This document shows, piece after piece, positions 44,732 to 56,310 of a DNA stretch of 64,000 nt. The position numbers and the translations under genes are program-made. The stretch is from positions 186,001 through 250,000 of the forward strand of contig JAJJXM010000001.1 in the NCBI GenBank assembly GCA_024516155.1. The letters are read 5' to 3'. The stretch comes from Pyronema omphalodes (Eukaryota > Ascomycota > Pezizomycetes > Pezizales > Pyronemataceae). Every line of letters starts with the position of its first letter. Position 1 is the first letter of the stretch. The notes below the pieces were generated by a model, which made no database searches, was not told where the DNA came from, and saw only the letters and a program-made list of their open reading frames with translations.

Positions 44732-46105
44732 ATGGGGGGAAAATCAAAGAAACCATTTCACCCGAAAGTCAAGATGATAGCCACTGCTGGTAGATCATCC
44801 GCCAAAGCCGATGCAGCTAGAACTAACGCATTTTTCAATCAAACCGAAAATCAACCGCCCGCTCAACAACCTGCCTCGGAGGATATTAGAAAAGAAATAA
44901 CCAATCAACTAGCAAGGGTTGCTTCAACTGCCGCCATGTCCGCCATGTCCGACACCGCCAATGATCTAGCTGCTACCACTGCATTTGTCAATCCAAACGG
45001 GGAAAAAGGGTTTATGGTGTCCAATATTTATAAAGAGGGGATAAAAAAAGCGAAAGAGAAGGTAGACGCCGTAATCGCTGAAACCGCAGCCAAATGTGCC
45101 GCCAAAGAGGCAGATAGCGTCAATGAACTTTTGAATCCAGTAGACAAGCTGCTTCTTACAAGAAATAGTTCGAAGAGTTCTACAGTTACAGGAAAGGAAG
45201 CGATGGAAATGCGGAATTCCTCCCGAGAAGTTGAATCAAACAATGGGCAATTAAAGGGAGAAAACGGAACAAACACCGAAAAGTGCCACTCCTCCGCCAA
45301 TGATGCAAACGAAGAGAATACGGACAAAACATGGACGAATGCGTATCAATTTCCTCCCGAAGCGACACAGTCATTTGTAGAACCTGAAAGCATGCGTCTT
45401 ATTAGAAAGAAAACTGTAGTTGACTTTTTTGACGAGCTCAATCGCGGGGTGAGAAACATCAAAGAAACGGTGGCTTGTGTAAAAGAAAGAATTAAGCGCG
45501 AAAAGGAGCAGAGATTACTTGAAGAGCTTAACAGGAAAGAAAAAGAATTACGGGCTAAAGATGCGATGGAACTATGTCGATTACACCACGGCGAATCAAG
45601 TAAACAAAAACAAGCAATTTTGGATGATGAATGGGAAGTGGAATTCGATTGTTCATGCGAAAAAGTAAAATCAAGTCAGGGCGACAGGGAAGCTAATGCA
45701 ATCCCTGGAATCGATTACGAATCAGATACCTGGGCTACTTCTTCTAACGAATCTGGTAAACGAATTCAATGCAATCGAGACAATTATAAAGCACTGGAAG
45801 ATACTCGTCCAAGCAATGATGAGAAACGTTATTCAAGTATTTCCAATGGGGATATTGTCTCCAGCTCACACTTTGAAGTTAAGAAAGAGTTGGAAGAGAA
45901 GACGAAACGACTTGAAGAATACGACAAAGAATTGGCGATGTTCGAGGGGCAACAGCAAATGATGACGGATGTGTATAAAAAGAAAATCGAACGGATACAG
46001 CAAGAAAGAGCTAAAATACAGCAATTAATCTCACATAATCAACTGTTTATTGCTATCCTCAGTGCTCAGATTGGGTGCTTGGAACCTGATAATGAAGCAA
46101 GCTGA
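44732..46105 (+). CDS. Uncharacterised coiled-coil protein
   Basis: Single-exon frame of 457 aa from ATG 44732 (MGGKSKKPFHPKVKMIATAG); the frame is open 16 codons further upstream but without an ATG. I recognise no family. The N-terminus is basic and begins MGGKSKKP; MG-G-SKK would suit N-myristoylation, which is speculative. Residues about 50-135 are Ala/Asn/Thr-rich helices, about 230-290 a charged coiled coil (ELNRGVRNIKETVACVKERI, then Glu/Lys/Arg-rich), about 290-380 acidic and Ser-rich, and about 385-445 a second coiled coil. Codon use and the lack of stops argue for a real gene. It lies convergent with the DUF726 gene and divergent from FAN1. Confidence 0.8.
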   Translation: MGGKSKKPFHPKVKMIATAGRSSAKADAARTNAFFNQTENQPPAQQPASEDIRKEITNQLARVASTAAMSAMSDTANDLAATTAFVNPNGEKGFMVSNIYKEGIKKAKEKVDAVIAETAAKCAAKEADSVNELLNPVDKLLLTRNSSKSSTVTGKEAMEMRNSSREVESNNGQLKGENGTNTEKCHSSANDANEENTDKTWTNAYQFPPEATQSFVEPESMRLIRKKTVVDFFDELNRGVRNIKETVACVKERIKREKEQRLLEELNRKEKELRAKDAMELCRLHHGESSKQKQAILDDEWEVEFDCSCEKVKSSQGDREANAIPGIDYESDTWATSSNESGKRIQCNRDNYKALEDTRPSNDEKRYSSISNGDIVSSSHFEVKKELEEKTKRLEEYDKELAMFEGQQQMMTDVYKKKIERIQQERAKIQQLISHNQLFIAILSAQIGCLEPDNEAS

Positions 46106-46348
46106 AAAGACTGAAAGCTTAAAACCAAATTAGATGCGGGAAGAATTATTTGGTGTAGTTTTTTAGTTGGACTCTGATTGTGTCGCTTCGTGCGTTTTTT
46201 GGCAATTATGGTGTTTTCAGAAAATTTTAACTATGAATTGTTTCTGGATTTCTGATGTTCGTTACTAATTTTGGTATTGTTTCTGTTAGGCTACAGATGC
46301 ACTTTTTTAAAAAGATGGATTCTCTTGATAGATATATGTAAAAACTAA

Positions 46349-48238
46349 CTACTCAAATTGTCTTGCTTTTCTTCTCTCCTCAAGATCTTTCTCCGCCTCT
46401 TGAACTGCCATTTCCATATGCTGCTCCAAAACACCCGCATCCTTCTCCACATGTTTCTCCTCCTCGTCAGTTTCCAAATCCTTCTTCTCCAATATCTTTA
46501 ACACGTTCTCCTCTCTCTCTACCTCCTTCACATCCGTATCCCCCTTCAGTACGTCTCCCAAAATCCTTCCAACGGCATACCGATACCTCAAATGTCCCTT
46601 AACGGTGTCTTCCGCATTAACATTTTCCACACCCTGAACCTTTATCTCCTGCAAACCCGCAACTCCCAGCTGAATACTACTCGTTCTATACAAGAACGCC
46701 AGTACATAATCTTGCTCGCTATAAACATTAACTACCCTCCCCGCCACTACCGATCTGATAGTTTTCCAGCTGTCCTTGCTTGCCGGCACCGCAGCCCCCA
46801 TGAACACCACATTTTCCACCAACCCATATGCACCTCTTTGCGCCAGCTCCAATAAACAAAAATACAGTACCCTTGCGCCCAAAGAATACCCAACCAATGT
46901 TACTGGTCTCTCTCCTTGAATTTTATTAATAATGGCATCCGCCAAGATCAACCCGGCTTTCTCACTGCGCTGTTTCGCAATAGAAAACGGGTTATCAACC
47001 ACTCTTGCAGCCTTCAACAACCCCATAGGCCACAATGCTGAATACAAAGCCGCCAGAACAGTTCTCTTAATAATCTCCTTCTTCACCCATCCCATTGCAT
47101 AATTCGTAAGAATTTTTTCCATCGCCCGTCCCAAATCTGTTAATGCCTCAACCTCCCAACGTAACGCATACCCCTCCACCCCATCGCCCAATGTTTTCCA
47201 AGGCTCTATCACTTCCTCTTCACCATTTACCAGCCATCCTGTTACTCCTATCGCAACTCTCAATCTCCCGTTCTCCGCTCCAAGCTCATGGATGGGAAGG
47301 AACTCGAAGTCAGAAACTTCCTTAGCATATCGCTCCATAGCCTGCCCACCCATGCGTCCGCCATAGAGTCCAAATAGAGTCCCTACCACAGCACCGGAAG
47401 ACGCTACAGCACCCAAGTATCCAGCTACAGCTGTAGCCCCGAGTCCGAGACCGCCCATTAAGCTGCCGACTCCGGCTGCGACTAGAGGTGCCGCGAGTCC
47501 ACCGGTGATACCGACTAAAGCGGCTCCTGCTACCGATGCGAGGCCGATTTTCCATGTGTTCGCTGCTTTTCCTGAAGCGGCCCGGGAAGCGGATTCTGTG
47601 GTTGCGGAGAGCTTGGCGGATTTTAGTAGGGTAATGGCGGTGGTGGATTCGAGGTGGAGGAGGGTGCGAAGGGGGAGGGATAGAGAGGAGCAGAGATAAA
47701 GCAGAAGGATACGGGAACGGGCATCGTAGCTTTTGAGGGAGAGGCAGAGGAGAAGGAGGGATTGGAGGATGGTTTCTGTATGTGGACTGGATATGAGGGT
47801 TGTTGGGTGAGGAGGATAGTGGGTGTTGAGAAAGTCATCGGATGAATGCTTCGACTGCGACTTATTGGTCCGACCAGGTGTTTCGGGTGCGCTGAGAGGT
47901 TTATGCGGATGCAAAACTTCTTTGATGCGAGATATAACAGCTGCTCTCCATGTATCGAAACTTTCGAGTGCGGACTTTTGAATCTGAGTGAACTCTGTGC
48001 TAGGAACTGTGGTTTTGTCCTCGGCTTTCTGTGTTTGCGGTAAATCATCAATAGTTTCCTCCGATGGCTCGAGGTTCTGAATAACTTCATCGGTTTTCGG
48101 TGAGTCCTTGATATCTTCTGAGGTATTGCAGAGAGATGTGTGCATGCTCTCCATTATCGAGTGAATAAGGCGGACGAGTTCATCGCGCTCAGTTTGTGAT
48201 AGAAGGGAAACAAGGTCGCTATCATGTTCCGACGACAT
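46349..48238 (-). CDS. DUF726 alpha/beta-hydrolase membrane protein (TMCO4 / yeast Mil1 type)
   Basis: Single exon, 629 aa. Residues 1-160 are a polar N-terminal region. A long Gly/Ala-rich hydrophobic block (about 230-300: VAGAALVGITGGLAAPLVAAG and following) is the typical membrane-inserted segment of the family. The hydrolase domain follows, with the nucleophile elbow GYSLGARVLYF (about 455-465), MGAAVPASKDSW, VNVYSEQDYVLAFLYR (candidate acid region) and GHLRYRYAVGRIL (candidate His). The C-terminal 70 residues are Glu/Lys-rich and helical. Yeast Mil1 (YFL034W) binds the clathrin adaptor AP-1; the enzymatic substrate of the family is unknown. The start at 48238 is the first in-frame ATG. 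Confidence 0.9.
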   Translation of the reverse strand: MSSEHDSDLVSLLSQTERDELVRLIHSIMESMHTSLCNTSEDIKDSPKTDEVIQNLEPSEETIDDLPQTQKAEDKTTVPSTEFTQIQKSALESFDTWRAAVISRIKEVLHPHKPLSAPETPGRTNKSQSKHSSDDFLNTHYPPHPTTLISSPHTETILQSLLLLCLSLKSYDARSRILLLYLCSSLSLPLRTLLHLESTTAITLLKSAKLSATTESASRAASGKAANTWKIGLASVAGAALVGITGGLAAPLVAAGVGSLMGGLGLGATAVAGYLGAVASSGAVVGTLFGLYGGRMGGQAMERYAKEVSDFEFLPIHELGAENGRLRVAIGVTGWLVNGEEEVIEPWKTLGDGVEGYALRWEVEALTDLGRAMEKILTNYAMGWVKKEIIKRTVLAALYSALWPMGLLKAARVVDNPFSIAKQRSEKAGLILADAIINKIQGERPVTLVGYSLGARVLYFCLLELAQRGAYGLVENVVFMGAAVPASKDSWKTIRSVVAGRVVNVYSEQDYVLAFLYRTSSIQLGVAGLQEIKVQGVENVNAEDTVKGHLRYRYAVGRILGDVLKGDTDVKEVEREENVLKILEKKDLETDEEEKHVEKDAGVLEQHMEMAVQEAEKDLEERRKARQFE

Positions 48239-48845
48239 ATTCTGAATAATTCGTACTGTTCAGCAGGTGGTTTATTATGGAAACGCACTTTGAATCCTCC
48301 ATTGCTATGTATAAATTTTGAGATTTCGATATGCGACCGATCATGACGTTGATTATTCCCGAACCTTGGTTCCATATTTAAGCTAAGCCGTATTTCGATT
48401 AACGGCTTCGTATTCCCGGGAATCGATATGCGGCTGTGAAGCCTGTCTTTCCCGACAGGGTTAAGCACATTATCACCTGACTTTGAGTCATATGTACTGC
48501 ACGCGCAGCTCCTAAATCGCGACCTCCCAGCCCTATACTCTCATGTCTCTCAACGACACGACCGTGATACTTCTACTTCATTCTTACGATCTTTTGTAAA
48601 ATTCTTATCTATCGAGACTCCGCGAATATAGTTTTAATTTAATTCCCTATATTATTACCATACACTTTTTACAGGTACCTGCACTTGGTTGCGACTTACT
48701 GAACGAGGGCTCAACCCGCAGGGTCAAATCAGCTTCTGCTTCGTTGAGCTTCAACCCTCCGAGTGTAGCCGCCGTACCACGGTCTTCTCCTTTTCAGGTT
48801 CCATTCATCTTGACTAGTCCTGAAATTTTGGCTTACCACAGTGCC
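48239..48845. promoter_or_regulatory. Divergent intergenic region, DUF726 gene and RAD26
   Basis: 607 bp between the two start codons. The RAD26 frame is open 34 codons upstream of ATG 48846 but without another ATG; a short in-frame upstream region may be 5' UTR. No other feature seen. Confidence 0.45.
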
Positions 48846-51800
48846 ATGACAAGCTTACAACCACCATCGCCAGCAGCTGAAACTCGTCTACGGTCGAGCA
48901 TCAGCGACATCAATATCAAACAAGCCATGCTCAACGAAGGCATTTTCCCCGGCAACTCCAACTATGAGGATGGCTTCTTTGGAGCCAGAGTGGTCAACCA
49001 GGCAGATCTGGAGAGACAGGTTGCGACGAAGGTTTGTTTTTCCCCATAATCAACGCGGCATTTGTTCAAGTCGCTGATTTGATACACGATAGGCGGACCA
49101 GGAGATGTTTATGTCGATGAACCAAGATGATAATCGCAGACTACGCAAATCAAGACTAGAGAAAGCGTATGAAATCCCTCGCCGGTCGAGGCTTGGTGGG
49201 ATCAACTGCTAAATAATTGCAGTAAACTCGAGGTTCAGCTGAAGACTGCCAAGGAGAAGCTGACAAGGCCCACCACAACATTGAGTGCCAAAGGGGATCT
49301 CAAGGAGCATATCCAAAATCTCAACAAGAATATTGAACAATACGCAGATGACATCGCGGATATCACTGCTCGTATTCAGGAACGAGAAGCTCAGGCTGCC
49401 GCCCTCACGAAGCCCACCCAAGCCTCGGAGGTGCGTAAGCCCAACGAAAACGAGAGAGAATATCTGATCCGTATGTAACTTCAAGAACATTGAAATACCT
49501 GGTGCTAATTATAATTAGGGACTGGAAAGATTACTCCATTCAATCAAATACCGGGCATGGAGCAGCGTGTCATGGTCGATTTGACGAATGATAAGCCAAA
49601 AGAATCGATTGTGTCCGCTGGAAACCTCCGTCGTCCAGGTTTCGCGATTAGCTCACCATCTGCTCCCAAGCATCTGAAGCGCAAGCAGCCAGTGAAAGCT
49701 GAAAAGGTCACCGAAAATTCAAGCTCGGAACTGTCGGAGCTTTCAAGTGTCGACAGCGATGACGAGGACGTCGCTTTGACCCGTGGAAGCAAGCGCCACA
49801 GAGTCGGTCGTCCCGCTGATGACGAAGACTATGTTCCTCAGAAGAGCGCAAGAACTAGGGGTCTCGTGCGGAAGCCTGATGCTTCCGGTTCGGATTCCTC
49901 CAAGTCTAACGCTTCGGCATACGAGCAGGACTCCACCGACGCAAGCGACGATGATTATTCCATCGTTTCTGAAGTCACCAAGAAACGCAAACAAGGACTC
50001 GACTATCGCGAATCTAATACTGCTGCAAAAAAGAGCAAGCGTTTGTCCGACAGCTCCGAGGTTGACAAACCTGTTAGACTCGACGACGGTGACGAGAAAC
50101 TATACCAGCGCCGCCTCAAAGACTGGATTCGGAACCGCAGTGCAGCTCGCAAGCAGGCCGGTGGAGATGAACATGACGACGACCTCCAGGAGTGGGAGAT
50201 GCCCCACCCCACCATTGCTTCCAAGGGGTTTACCGATGGAGAATACAAGCTCCCGGGAGATATTCACCCCTCCCTCTTTCCCTACCAGAACGTTTGTGTG
50301 CAGTGGCTCTGGGAGCTGCACCGTCAGAAAGTTGGAGGCATTTTGGCCGACGAGATGGGCCTTGGCAAGACTGTTATGATGATCTCTTTTATTGCCGGTC
50401 TCCACCACAGCGGATTATTGGACAAGCCTGTCTTGATCGTTGCGCCTGGTGCTGTGCTTAGTCAATGGGCTTCCGAGTTTCATTTGTGGTGGCCTGCACT
50501 TAGAGTCGCCATTCTCCATAGTAGTGGAAGCGGCATGCTTACGTCACACGATAATGCCTATGCGGATGAAGACTCCGAGATTGAGGAATTCACCAAATCC
50601 AAAAAAGGGGTTAAGACAAGCACCCGCAATTCCAATGCGGCCAAAGTCATTGTTGATAGAGCATTTAAACTCGGTTTGTGATTACTGGGAATGTTGAAGA
50701 ATCAAGAACTAATTTTGGTTACCGTGCAGGGCATGTCTTGCTGACCACCTATGAAGGTTTGGCAACTTATGAAAAGATCTTATTGCAGAAGGAGTGGAGT
50801 TATGCCATCCTTGATGAAGGGCACAAGATCAGAAACCCAGATGCACGGGTCTCTTTGAACTGCAAGCGGTTGAAGGTTGGTTTAATTCTGCTCTAACATT
50901 TGTACCCAACATTCATGGGCATTTCTAACATATTCCCAGACTCCCCACCGCATTATCCTCTCCGGTACACCCATCCAGAACAACCTCGTTGAACTCTGGT
51001 CGATCTTCGACTTTGTCTACCCCGGCTGCCTCGGCACCCTTCCCACTTTTAAGCAGGAGTTTGAAATTCCTATCCGTATTGGAGGATACAAGAATGCCTC
51101 CAACATCCAAGTACAAACGGCTACTCAGTGTGCCTTATCCCTCAAAGCCACGATCTCCCCCTACCTTCTGCGGCGCATGAAAGCCGACGTCGCACAAGAT
51201 CTCCCACAGAAGGACGAAAAAGTCCTCTTCTGTCAGCTTACCAATACTCAGCGACGGCTATACAAGGACTACATCGGCTCTCCAGAAGTTCGCAGCATTT
51301 TAGACGGCAAGCTGCAGTCCTTTGCTGGTATAGCAGTACTCAGAAAAATTTGCTGTCATCCCCACCTGGCTGATAGTAAAGGATCCATTGACGACGACGA
51401 CGAGGACCAGCCTGAAGATGATGGCCCACAACGATATAAGGATTACGGTAAAGAGGAACTATCAGGCAAGATGTTAGTAACCAAGGGGATGTTAATGCAC
51501 TGGAAAATAGAAGGTCATCGAACCCTTCTATTCTCTCAAAGCACCCAGATTCTTGATATGCTTGAACGTAATATCTCTCGCTACCCCGGCTTCAAGTGTC
51601 GTCGCATGGATGGAAAGACTCCCATCCCTCAGCGCCAATTGCTAGTCGATGAGTTCAACAATGACTCGAGCATCGACGTCTTCCTCCTCACTACTAGAGT
51701 AGGTGGTCTCGGCTTGAACCTTACTGGTGCCGATCGTGTTATTATCTTCGATCCCGATTGGAATCCAAGTACCGACCTCCAAGCCAGAGAACGCGCATGG

Positions 51801-52676
51801 CGTATCGGCCAAACTAAACCCGTCTCAGTTTTCCGACTTCTAGCCGCTGGTACTATCGAAGAAAAGATGTACAACCGGCAATTATTCAAGCAGCACTTAT
51901 CACAAAAAGTTTTGAACAACCCCGAGCAACGGCGTTTCTTCCATTCCGATAATTTACACGATCTCTTCACCTATACAGAAACAACAGCGGGAATAGGAAC
52001 CTCGACTGGTGCAATGTTTCAAGGTGCAGAGACGATTTACAATCAACTGAAGAAACCTGAAGACGAGAGAACGGAAGAAGAGAACGTTTTCAGCTCCATA
52101 GATGGAGTGCGAGACCTTCATGATTACACTATAACAGGTAAAGCTGAGCAAGAAACCGGGGAGAGAAAGTACCTGGAAGAAATTTTCAGCAGTTCAGGTG
52201 TATTGAGTTCTGTTCATCACGAAGCACTCGTAGGTGCTGCCAACCCCGAGCAAAGAAACACCCTCGAATACGCCAACGAAATTGCAGCTAAAGCTCAGAA
52301 AAGACTCCAAGATAGCGCCAAGTCCCTAAAGGGAAAGCCAGTCGGAACTTTAACCTGGACTGGAAAGAACGGAGACGCTGGTGTGGAATCGGAACCGATT
52401 AGACGTGCTGCTTCTAGTCTGTTGTCGAGTTTGAAGGGTGTCGGAGTTGGAGCGGGAGGCATCAATAGGCCCCCGCCGCTTCATAAGAATCAGATAAGAG
52501 GCGCTCTCCTTCAGGTATTTAGAAGAAATTATGGAAAGCTTAAGGTTAGCGAGATTGTGCAATGGTGTAAAAGCATCGGATTCGATACACCCGAACAGAG
52601 GGCTGATGTGAAGGCATTGTTGAGAAATGTCGCGAATTTTAGTAAGAAGGACTTGGTTTGGAACCTTAGGAAATAG
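48846..52676 (+). CDS. RAD26: Rad26/CSB (ERCC6) SWI2/SNF2 ATPase
   Basis: DNA-dependent ATPase of transcription-coupled nucleotide excision repair, acting on stalled RNA polymerase II. Six exons (48846-49031, 49093-49166, 49223-49470, 49519-50673, 50730-50875, 50940-52676) give 1181 aa. The N-terminal helix resembles the CSB start, followed by a coiled coil (about 85-160) and a long acidic/basic disordered stretch. The Snf2 domain starts at SLFPYQNVCVQWLWELH; helicase motifs are DEMGLGKT (Walker A, about 448), DEGH, SGTPIQNNLVELW, TTRVGGLGLNLTGADRVI and QARERAWRIGQ. The last 50 residues (RGALLQVFRRNYGKLKVSEIVQWCKSIGF) form a winged-helix-like end seen in fungal Rad26. Start ATG 48846 is the first in frame. 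Confidence 0.95.
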
Positions 52677-53792
52677 AGAGGAAAGGATAGAGTTTGAGCA
52701 TATTACATGAAGCATTTAGTGGGAGTCTGAGCATTATAGGCATGAATGGGTGTTTTTTTCTTTGTCTTCTATCTTCTTTTGTCTATTTCTTGGTTTGTGG
52801 TTTAGGAGTAGCAATAGGGGCAAAAAGACCGGCGTTCGTGTACTTAAAGAGTAGATACTTTCCACCTTTACGATTTCAAACATTTAGATGGGTTTTATTG
52901 GAGTTTCCCGGGATGCTTGGTTTGGTTTGATTTGGGTTGGGGGTGGGGGGTGTTGGAATTACCTTAGATTATTTGTACGGCTGTTGCAATATACAGAATA
53001 AAAGCTAATCTGGGTCTATTACTTCCCAATATTATTAGCATCAGCTACAACTGCCGTATCATGTCCTGCATGTGTTTTTTAGGCCGCTATTGGCCTGTGA
53101 CTAAAACATGAATCAATAAATTACTGTCTCATATGGAACGCAACGTGAATACATCCTCCTAGTCATACATCTTTCATCTGGATACGTGATGTTACCTCAC
53201 ACAACAAAATTATATGTTCATCTTTCTCGCCCAAACCCTCCCAGATTCTAAATATGACTTCTGCATTTAGAACCGCGTCACATACGACAAAGACATGTAA
53301 TACACGGCACAGGAGGTAGCGCATTGACGAACTTTATGCCCTAATCACGTGTTCCAAGGTGGAGATGGAGACCACACCCACCTTCGTGCTGCACTTCTTC
53401 TCCAACTGAGGTCTACCCGAACAAACATCTTCACCATACAATCCAACCACTGGATATTCCACTCACCCAACGATTCAACACTTGAACGTTGGCGTGAATC
53501 ACAACGAGCAGTATCCTCAACTCACCTGAGTCACCGATCACATCCCTTTTCTTCTCAATATTATTCTACCAGAATTCGCGAACTGTCCTCCGTAGGCCTG
53601 CACATTTATTCAACTTTGAAATGCAGAGTATCCGATGAATCCAGTCGATCCTATTCACTCCCTCATTCATCTCACTACTTGTCATGTCGGAACTAAATGG
53701 AACACACTGAAATAGACTATGAGAACACTATTTCTCTCGTTTGAACTGGCTATTTCAGACCGGTTTGGTGACAATGATTCCGCTCCGACTTG
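52677..53792. other. Intergenic, RAD26 to membrane-protein gene
   Basis: 1.1 kb. Contains CACGTG at 53346-53351 and, at about 53068-53125, a short stretch (TTTTTAGGCC...ATGAATCAATAAA) that faintly recalls the end of the dispersed repeat; this similarity is too weak to call. No gene seen. Confidence 0.4.
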
Positions 53793-54737
53793 ATGAAAAT
53801 TGGTCCTCCACCATTTTCCACGTCACGTCGCTTTTTCCGTTCGAACTTTTTGCACCAGCCCCATGGACTTTCGATGGCTTTTTCGATTGTTCGATTGGCA
53901 CAGTTCACTGCACATGAATTTTTTCGAACCGGAGACTTTCAAATCGACTCTGTTCACACTAAAGAGATCCTTTTTTCACAAAGTATTTCACGAACGAAGC
54001 CCATGGACCCCCTACTCTTCGTACTCCTGTCCTTTCACTTCCTTTTCAGTATATACTCTTTGATCGTCAGATCCGCCACGATGGTCTTTTATGTGGTTAT
54101 TTTCCTCGCTTTCTTTCTGTTCGTCCATATCGGTATCTGGATTCCGTCTCTTACTCTGACAACGTGCTCTTGGATGATCGCCAATTACCTTGCCGCCGGA
54201 ATTTCAGTACCTCTCGGGCTCATCATTGCTGGAATCGCATCCGCGATCTGTTGTGTCGTTCACCTTGTTGTACTTTTCTTCTTCTACTTCAAGGGTTTGC
54301 GGTACACAATCGAGGCACTGGAACCATATATCGAACTCCTCGCCTGGGTCGTTTTGCTTCTCAACAGCACAGCATATTGGCTTCTCAGCGATAATTTGGG
54401 CCCCGATACGCACCTCAAGCCTATTTGGTCGACAATGATGGGCATGAAGTTGTTTTGTGTTAACCAGAGCCATGATGTCGGAAAGATTGTTGCTTGCTGT
54501 CTTCTGTTACTCATGGTGGCTCTCCAAATACATATCTCCTTTTCTTACCTCGGCCATGGACTCCACTTAGGCCGAATTGTAAGCGACAAGATGGACATGT
54601 TTCATGATACACCTCACGATATACTTGGTCGTAACAACACCGAGGGTTGTCGAGAAGATGATCAGCCAACGCCGCTACGAGCTGACCATGACGACATTGA
54701 GTCAAACGTTCTCGCTGAAGCTTTTCCTGAAGAATAA
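53793..54737 (+). CDS. Uncharacterised multi-pass membrane protein
   Basis: Single frame of 314 aa if ATG 53793 is used; ATG 54003 (MDPLLFVLL) and 54081 are plausible alternatives, since residues 1-70 are not clearly structured. From 54003 on, about six hydrophobic segments follow: LLFVLLSFHFLFSIYSLIV, MVFYVVIFLAFFLFVHIGIWI, two between 54180 and 54300, one at about 54330-54385 and one at 54485-54545. The C-terminal 60 residues are hydrophilic and acidic (DDQPTPLRADHDDIESNV), so the tail is probably cytosolic. The four-helix-like spacing recalls MARVEL or fungal SUR7-like proteins, but no motif proves either. The frame is well above chance length and its hydrophobic pattern is regular. Confidence 0.65.
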   Translation: MKIGPPPFSTSRRFFRSNFLHQPHGLSMAFSIVRLAQFTAHEFFRTGDFQIDSVHTKEILFSQSISRTKPMDPLLFVLLSFHFLFSIYSLIVRSATMVFYVVIFLAFFLFVHIGIWIPSLTLTTCSWMIANYLAAGISVPLGLIIAGIASAICCVVHLVVLFFFYFKGLRYTIEALEPYIELLAWVVLLLNSTAYWLLSDNLGPDTHLKPIWSTMMGMKLFCVNQSHDVGKIVACCLLLLMVALQIHISFSYLGHGLHLGRIVSDKMDMFHDTPHDILGRNNTEGCREDDQPTPLRADHDDIESNVLAEAFPEE

Positions 54738-56310
54738 GGACACCGATGCACGTTCCTAGCATCGACGGTTAGGTTAATCGAAGTTTTAACTGCGATCTTC
54801 CTCTTAATAAGTGTGTAGGCTAAAGGAGGGCAGAGATCCAGTGTAGGCAACGCTGCCCCGGAATCTACAGACAAATGGCCGATTGTGGAGGGTACGAGAG
54901 CCCGTAGGAAGAAGAAGGCAACCGGTTTGGGACCACGACAACAGACAGTACAACAGAATGACAAACCCCCAACACAACAGAATGGTGCACGGGGTAAGGA
55001 ACAGCATCAACCAATAACGAAATACCACTCCGGCAATAAAACATGGGAACGTCCAGATTATCGAACTAGTAAGGGTTGTGGGATGTTATATCAACGGTGA
55101 TTATAATGTCAAATAGGCAGATGATAGCTAGGTCGTCATAGCGGGGACGGCATCACAGTGTGTATGGTATAGCAATAAAGTCTTATCAAGTAGCAATTTT
55201 CTTCTTAGATGATTTAAACCATAGTCTTTACAAATTTATGACTTCAAGTTTTCCGGTGGTATAAAACAATGAGTATATCTGATAGAATTTTCAGATTTTT
55301 ATGTTGCATTGTGTGTTGGGAAGCAAGAAACTCGCTGAGGACGTGCTAATATTACATGATTCTGCGATAAGAGCGCCTATGCCTTCATGCCCTTGATAAC
55401 TATCGAGGTGGCGATGGTAAAACGTCAAACCGAAAGGCTTCTCTCTTTTTTTTCCTTTTTCCTCTATGTACATGCCGACTGCTCAATCGCTCTACCGGAA
55501 TTATCAGCTATTTATTATACGCGATGAAACTACTGATATCCGCTATGTTTGTGTCGATGAATCTCCGGAATTTTCCAAGCTATTGATTTTATATGCATTT
55601 GATTTGATTTTCGATTTTATATGCATTGCGCGAGGCGAAAAAAACTGTCTCTTATTAACTGCACACTCCTGTCCACGTTTTCAAGCATTATACTTCCTGA
55701 TTTTGACATGAATATACCAAGTCTTTGCTCCCAGGAAAATGCAGGCGAAAGAAAATTGATCCCTACAAGGGTGTATATGCGAGTGATACATTATGAACAG
55801 GAACATTGAGCTCTTACACAGCGGTCAAAAGACTTCAAGTTAAGAAAGGGCGGTATATTCGGCTTCCTAGGGTATTTATACTCTTAATGCATTCTTTCTC
55901 TTTCTTGCTGTCTACACTCTGCTTCCTAGCAAACACACTCAACACAGCAAACACCACTCGGTGCGTCCGACCTTGGTCATCATCACCAACATCAACTCAC
56001 CAGAGTTTTAGTACCAAAATCTGAGTGTTACTTACCAATTTGAACTACCTCGAAAGGCAAGTAAATGATCCTCTTCTTCGCGTGTCACCGCTCTACCAAC
56101 GCGATGACTAGTTTGCTAATGATCCATCTCAGAAGCTTCACGTTTACCGGATGCGTGCTGCACCTTTGATACACCAGTCACCTCAGAAAACCATCTTCTA
56201 TTCTGGTTACCGTTATCTATTCCTTCAAGTAAGCAAACCCATCTTTCCTCCCCATAGCGTATCCCCCTCCTCCAATGCAAGGGGTCAGTTAACGAAATCC
56301 ACAGTTTAGA
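54738..56310. other. Gene-poor interval
   Basis: 1.6 kb without a supported gene. A TATTTATAC box (about 55872) and leader-like blocks at 55950-56005 resemble 19355-19405. A GCAAGTAAATG donor-like site lies at about 56058. These may be the promoter and first exon of the broken PX-domain gene downstream. Confidence 0.35.
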
